Assembly (NCBI GenBank): GCA_022510605.1
Contig: JAFLTB010000029.1
Coordinates: 1 to 32,382 of the forward strand
Length of the DNA stretch: 32,382 nt
Reading direction: 5' to 3'
From: Lachnospiraceae bacterium
GTDB taxonomy: Bacteria; Bacillota; Clostridia; Lachnospirales; Lachnospiraceae
The notes below the pieces were generated by a model. It made no database searches. It saw only the letters and a list, made by a program, of their open reading frames with translations, and had not been told where the DNA came from. A program made the translations under genes and the position numbers. Of the stretch, positions 31,196 through 32,382 are shown piece by piece. Numbering within the stretch: position 1 is the stretch's first letter; each line of letters starts with the position of its first letter.

Positions 31196-32245
31196 CTAAA
31201 TACAGTCAATGGCTTCCACCAGTTCTCCCACATCAAAGTGGGTGTATATGGTCTCGGTGATGTTTTGCCCCTTGTGTCCCACAATCTTTTTAATCAGTTT
31301 ATCATTGACTCCGGCCAATGTCAGCATGGTGATGCAGGTATGCCTGGTATCGTGGGGCCGATGCTCAAAATACAATTTTTCCATCATAGGTTTCCAGTAG
31401 GAATCATAAAAATTTCGATAGTGCAAATGATTGCCCCGACTGCTGCTAATCAGATAAGGGCAGTCATTTTTTTTATACCATGCCTGAAAAAAGGGCAGTA
31501 CCTTTTGGGAAATCGGCACATACCGAATGCCTGCGTTCGTTTTGGATTTTTCCACGAAAAACCATCGTTCTTCCAGATTCACATTTTCTTTTTTCAAATC
31601 CAGTAGTTCGCTGACACGGCATCCGCTGTAAATCAGCATTAAAATCACCGTGTAATAAACGTCCTGGTTTTTGTGCTTCCAAAGTTCATCCACTTCCTGC
31701 TGGCTGAAAGGCTGGCGGTGATAAGCGTTGGGATTGCGGTCCTTGTACTGCTGGATGTCCAGAAAGCGGGAATAGTCCTTTTCGCACAATTCGTTTTGCA
31801 TGGAATATTTATATAACTGGTTAAACAGCACTTTCAATTTTTTCAATGACGGGTAATTTTTCCCGCAGTTATCAATAATACGCTGCAGATGGACTCGCCG
31901 GATATCGCAAAAAGGCTTGTCGTACAGAGAATGGCAGACCCGGTATGCGGTGGTGTAGCCCTGCACATTTACCTCTGAAATTTTTGGAAAATGTTCGGAG
32001 GAAAACCGTTCGTAAACTTCTCGGAAGGTAATCTCTCTTCTTTTTAAATCGTAAGGATTCTGCCTGTAATTGGAGAGTGCAATGATACCTTCTTCTTTTG
32101 TCTCGAAATATCCAATAGTTGCGTACTGCTGATGTTTTTTCCCTGTTTCGTCAATGCGCCATCCGGTAGTTAGTCTTGCCCGGTATGGTCGCCTGCGATT
32201 ACCAGGTAATTTGGAAACATTTCCAAAACCATTTGGTAGACGCAT
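31196..32245 (-). CDS. int: Tyrosine recombinase, phage/ICE integrase type
   Basis: 349 residues. The N-terminal ~60 residues form an arm-binding-like domain (RPYRARLTTGWRIDETGKKH, then IGYFETKEEG). The SAM-like core-binding domain is ~70-165, and the catalytic domain is ~175-349. Catalytic residues: Arg in YSGCRVSELL, Lys in EKSKTNAG, HxxR in HDTRHT, His in VGHKG, Tyr in ETIYTHF. It excises and integrates an element. The gene points left, toward the patatin gene, so the element would continue right, beyond the window, or be bounded by sites near 31140-31190. AAAGGA precedes the ATG. Confidence 0.92.
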   Translation of the reverse strand: MRLPNGFGNVSKLPGNRRRPYRARLTTGWRIDETGKKHQQYATIGYFETKEEGIIALSNYRQNPYDLKRREITFREVYERFSSEHFPKISEVNVQGYTTAYRVCHSLYDKPFCDIRRVHLQRIIDNCGKNYPSLKKLKVLFNQLYKYSMQNELCEKDYSRFLDIQQYKDRNPNAYHRQPFSQQEVDELWKHKNQDVYYTVILMLIYSGCRVSELLDLKKENVNLEERWFFVEKSKTNAGIRYVPISQKVLPFFQAWYKKNDCPYLISSSRGNHLHYRNFYDSYWKPMMEKLYFEHRPHDTRHTCITMLTLAGVNDKLIKKIVGHKGQNITETIYTHFDVGELVEAIDCI

Positions 32246-32382
32246 AATATCAGTCCTTTCTTATGTTAGATAAAAAATATTTTACTATAGTTATGGATAA
32301 ATTTCAGAAAATTTATGCCACGGGCATGACACAAATGGCAAACCATGAGAAAAATCTGCTAATACCATCACCTACCTATAAG
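32246..32382. other. Upstream region of the integrase at the window edge
   Basis: AT-rich, no gene seen. It contains the second copy of the short direct repeat (32324-32336) and GCCACGGGC/ATGGCA elements that could be recombinase-binding sequence. Confidence 0.3.

Noticed and set aside
1-32382. CRISPR arrays, rRNA genes and insertion-sequence transposases
   Set aside because: No regularly spaced repeats, no rRNA sequence and no transposase frames were seen in the window.

Overview
The window looks like chromosome from a Lachnospiraceae-type Clostridium (Firmicutes), probably a gut or rumen xylan user. The evidence is strong AGGAGG ribosome sites, a T-box-controlled methionyl-tRNA synthetase, VanW, secreted enzymes carrying lysine-rich Ig-like modules with Thr/Pro linkers, and two families (15799-16470 and 24611-25390) that I know only from Lachnospiraceae-like genomes. 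No species can be named from sequence alone.

Layout. (1) 1-5560 is a worn accessory region. It holds a DUF4157 (eCIS-core-like) gene that has lost its HExxH segment and its normal start, a frameshifted XRE/PNPOx remnant, an aminoglycoside-phosphotransferase-like gene with its catalytic loop deleted, and an AraC regulator reduced to its two ends. Among them are an intact XRE-methyltransferase fusion overlapping a long-form purC, and a DUF3237-like gene. (2) 5584-7401 holds small single genes: a GNAT acetyltransferase, a nucleoside deoxyribosyltransferase-like protein and a small-domain methyltransferase. (3) 7445-9567 is a Met T-box leader and metS, with an unexpected second terminator-like hairpin between them. 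(4) 9568-13601 is an AT-rich four-gene operon between two imperfect ~36-bp direct repeats. It encodes a TIR protein, a large helical protein, an SPFH/band-7-like protein and a two-TM SH3-like protein. The TIR protein's C-terminus and the second protein share a short RHIM-like motif. I read this as a candidate immune system and as the most novel item here. (5) 13619-16470 holds VanW, an SCP2-like protein, a DUF2007 protein and a lineage-specific basic protein. (6) 16494-19226 is a secreted modular GH10 xylanase, convergent with carB (19504-22728). Between them lie two long hairpins that carry the same inner sequence in opposite orientation. (7) 22966-24531 is an AlbA_2/Schlafen-like ATP-binding regulator behind a perfect palindrome. 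(8) 25629-28329 is an ECF sigma / anti-sigma / L,D-transpeptidase-like cluster, probably for envelope stress. (9) 28452-30083 is a secreted CE4 deacetylase built like the xylanase. (10) 30242-31087 is a patatin phospholipase, and 31196-32245 a tyrosine integrase, probably the edge of a mobile element continuing to the right.

The xylanase and the CE4 enzyme plausibly act together on acetylated xylan at the cell surface. The integrase, the decayed left region and the repeat-bounded TIR cassette show repeated gain and loss of accessory DNA around housekeeping genes (metS, carB, purC).
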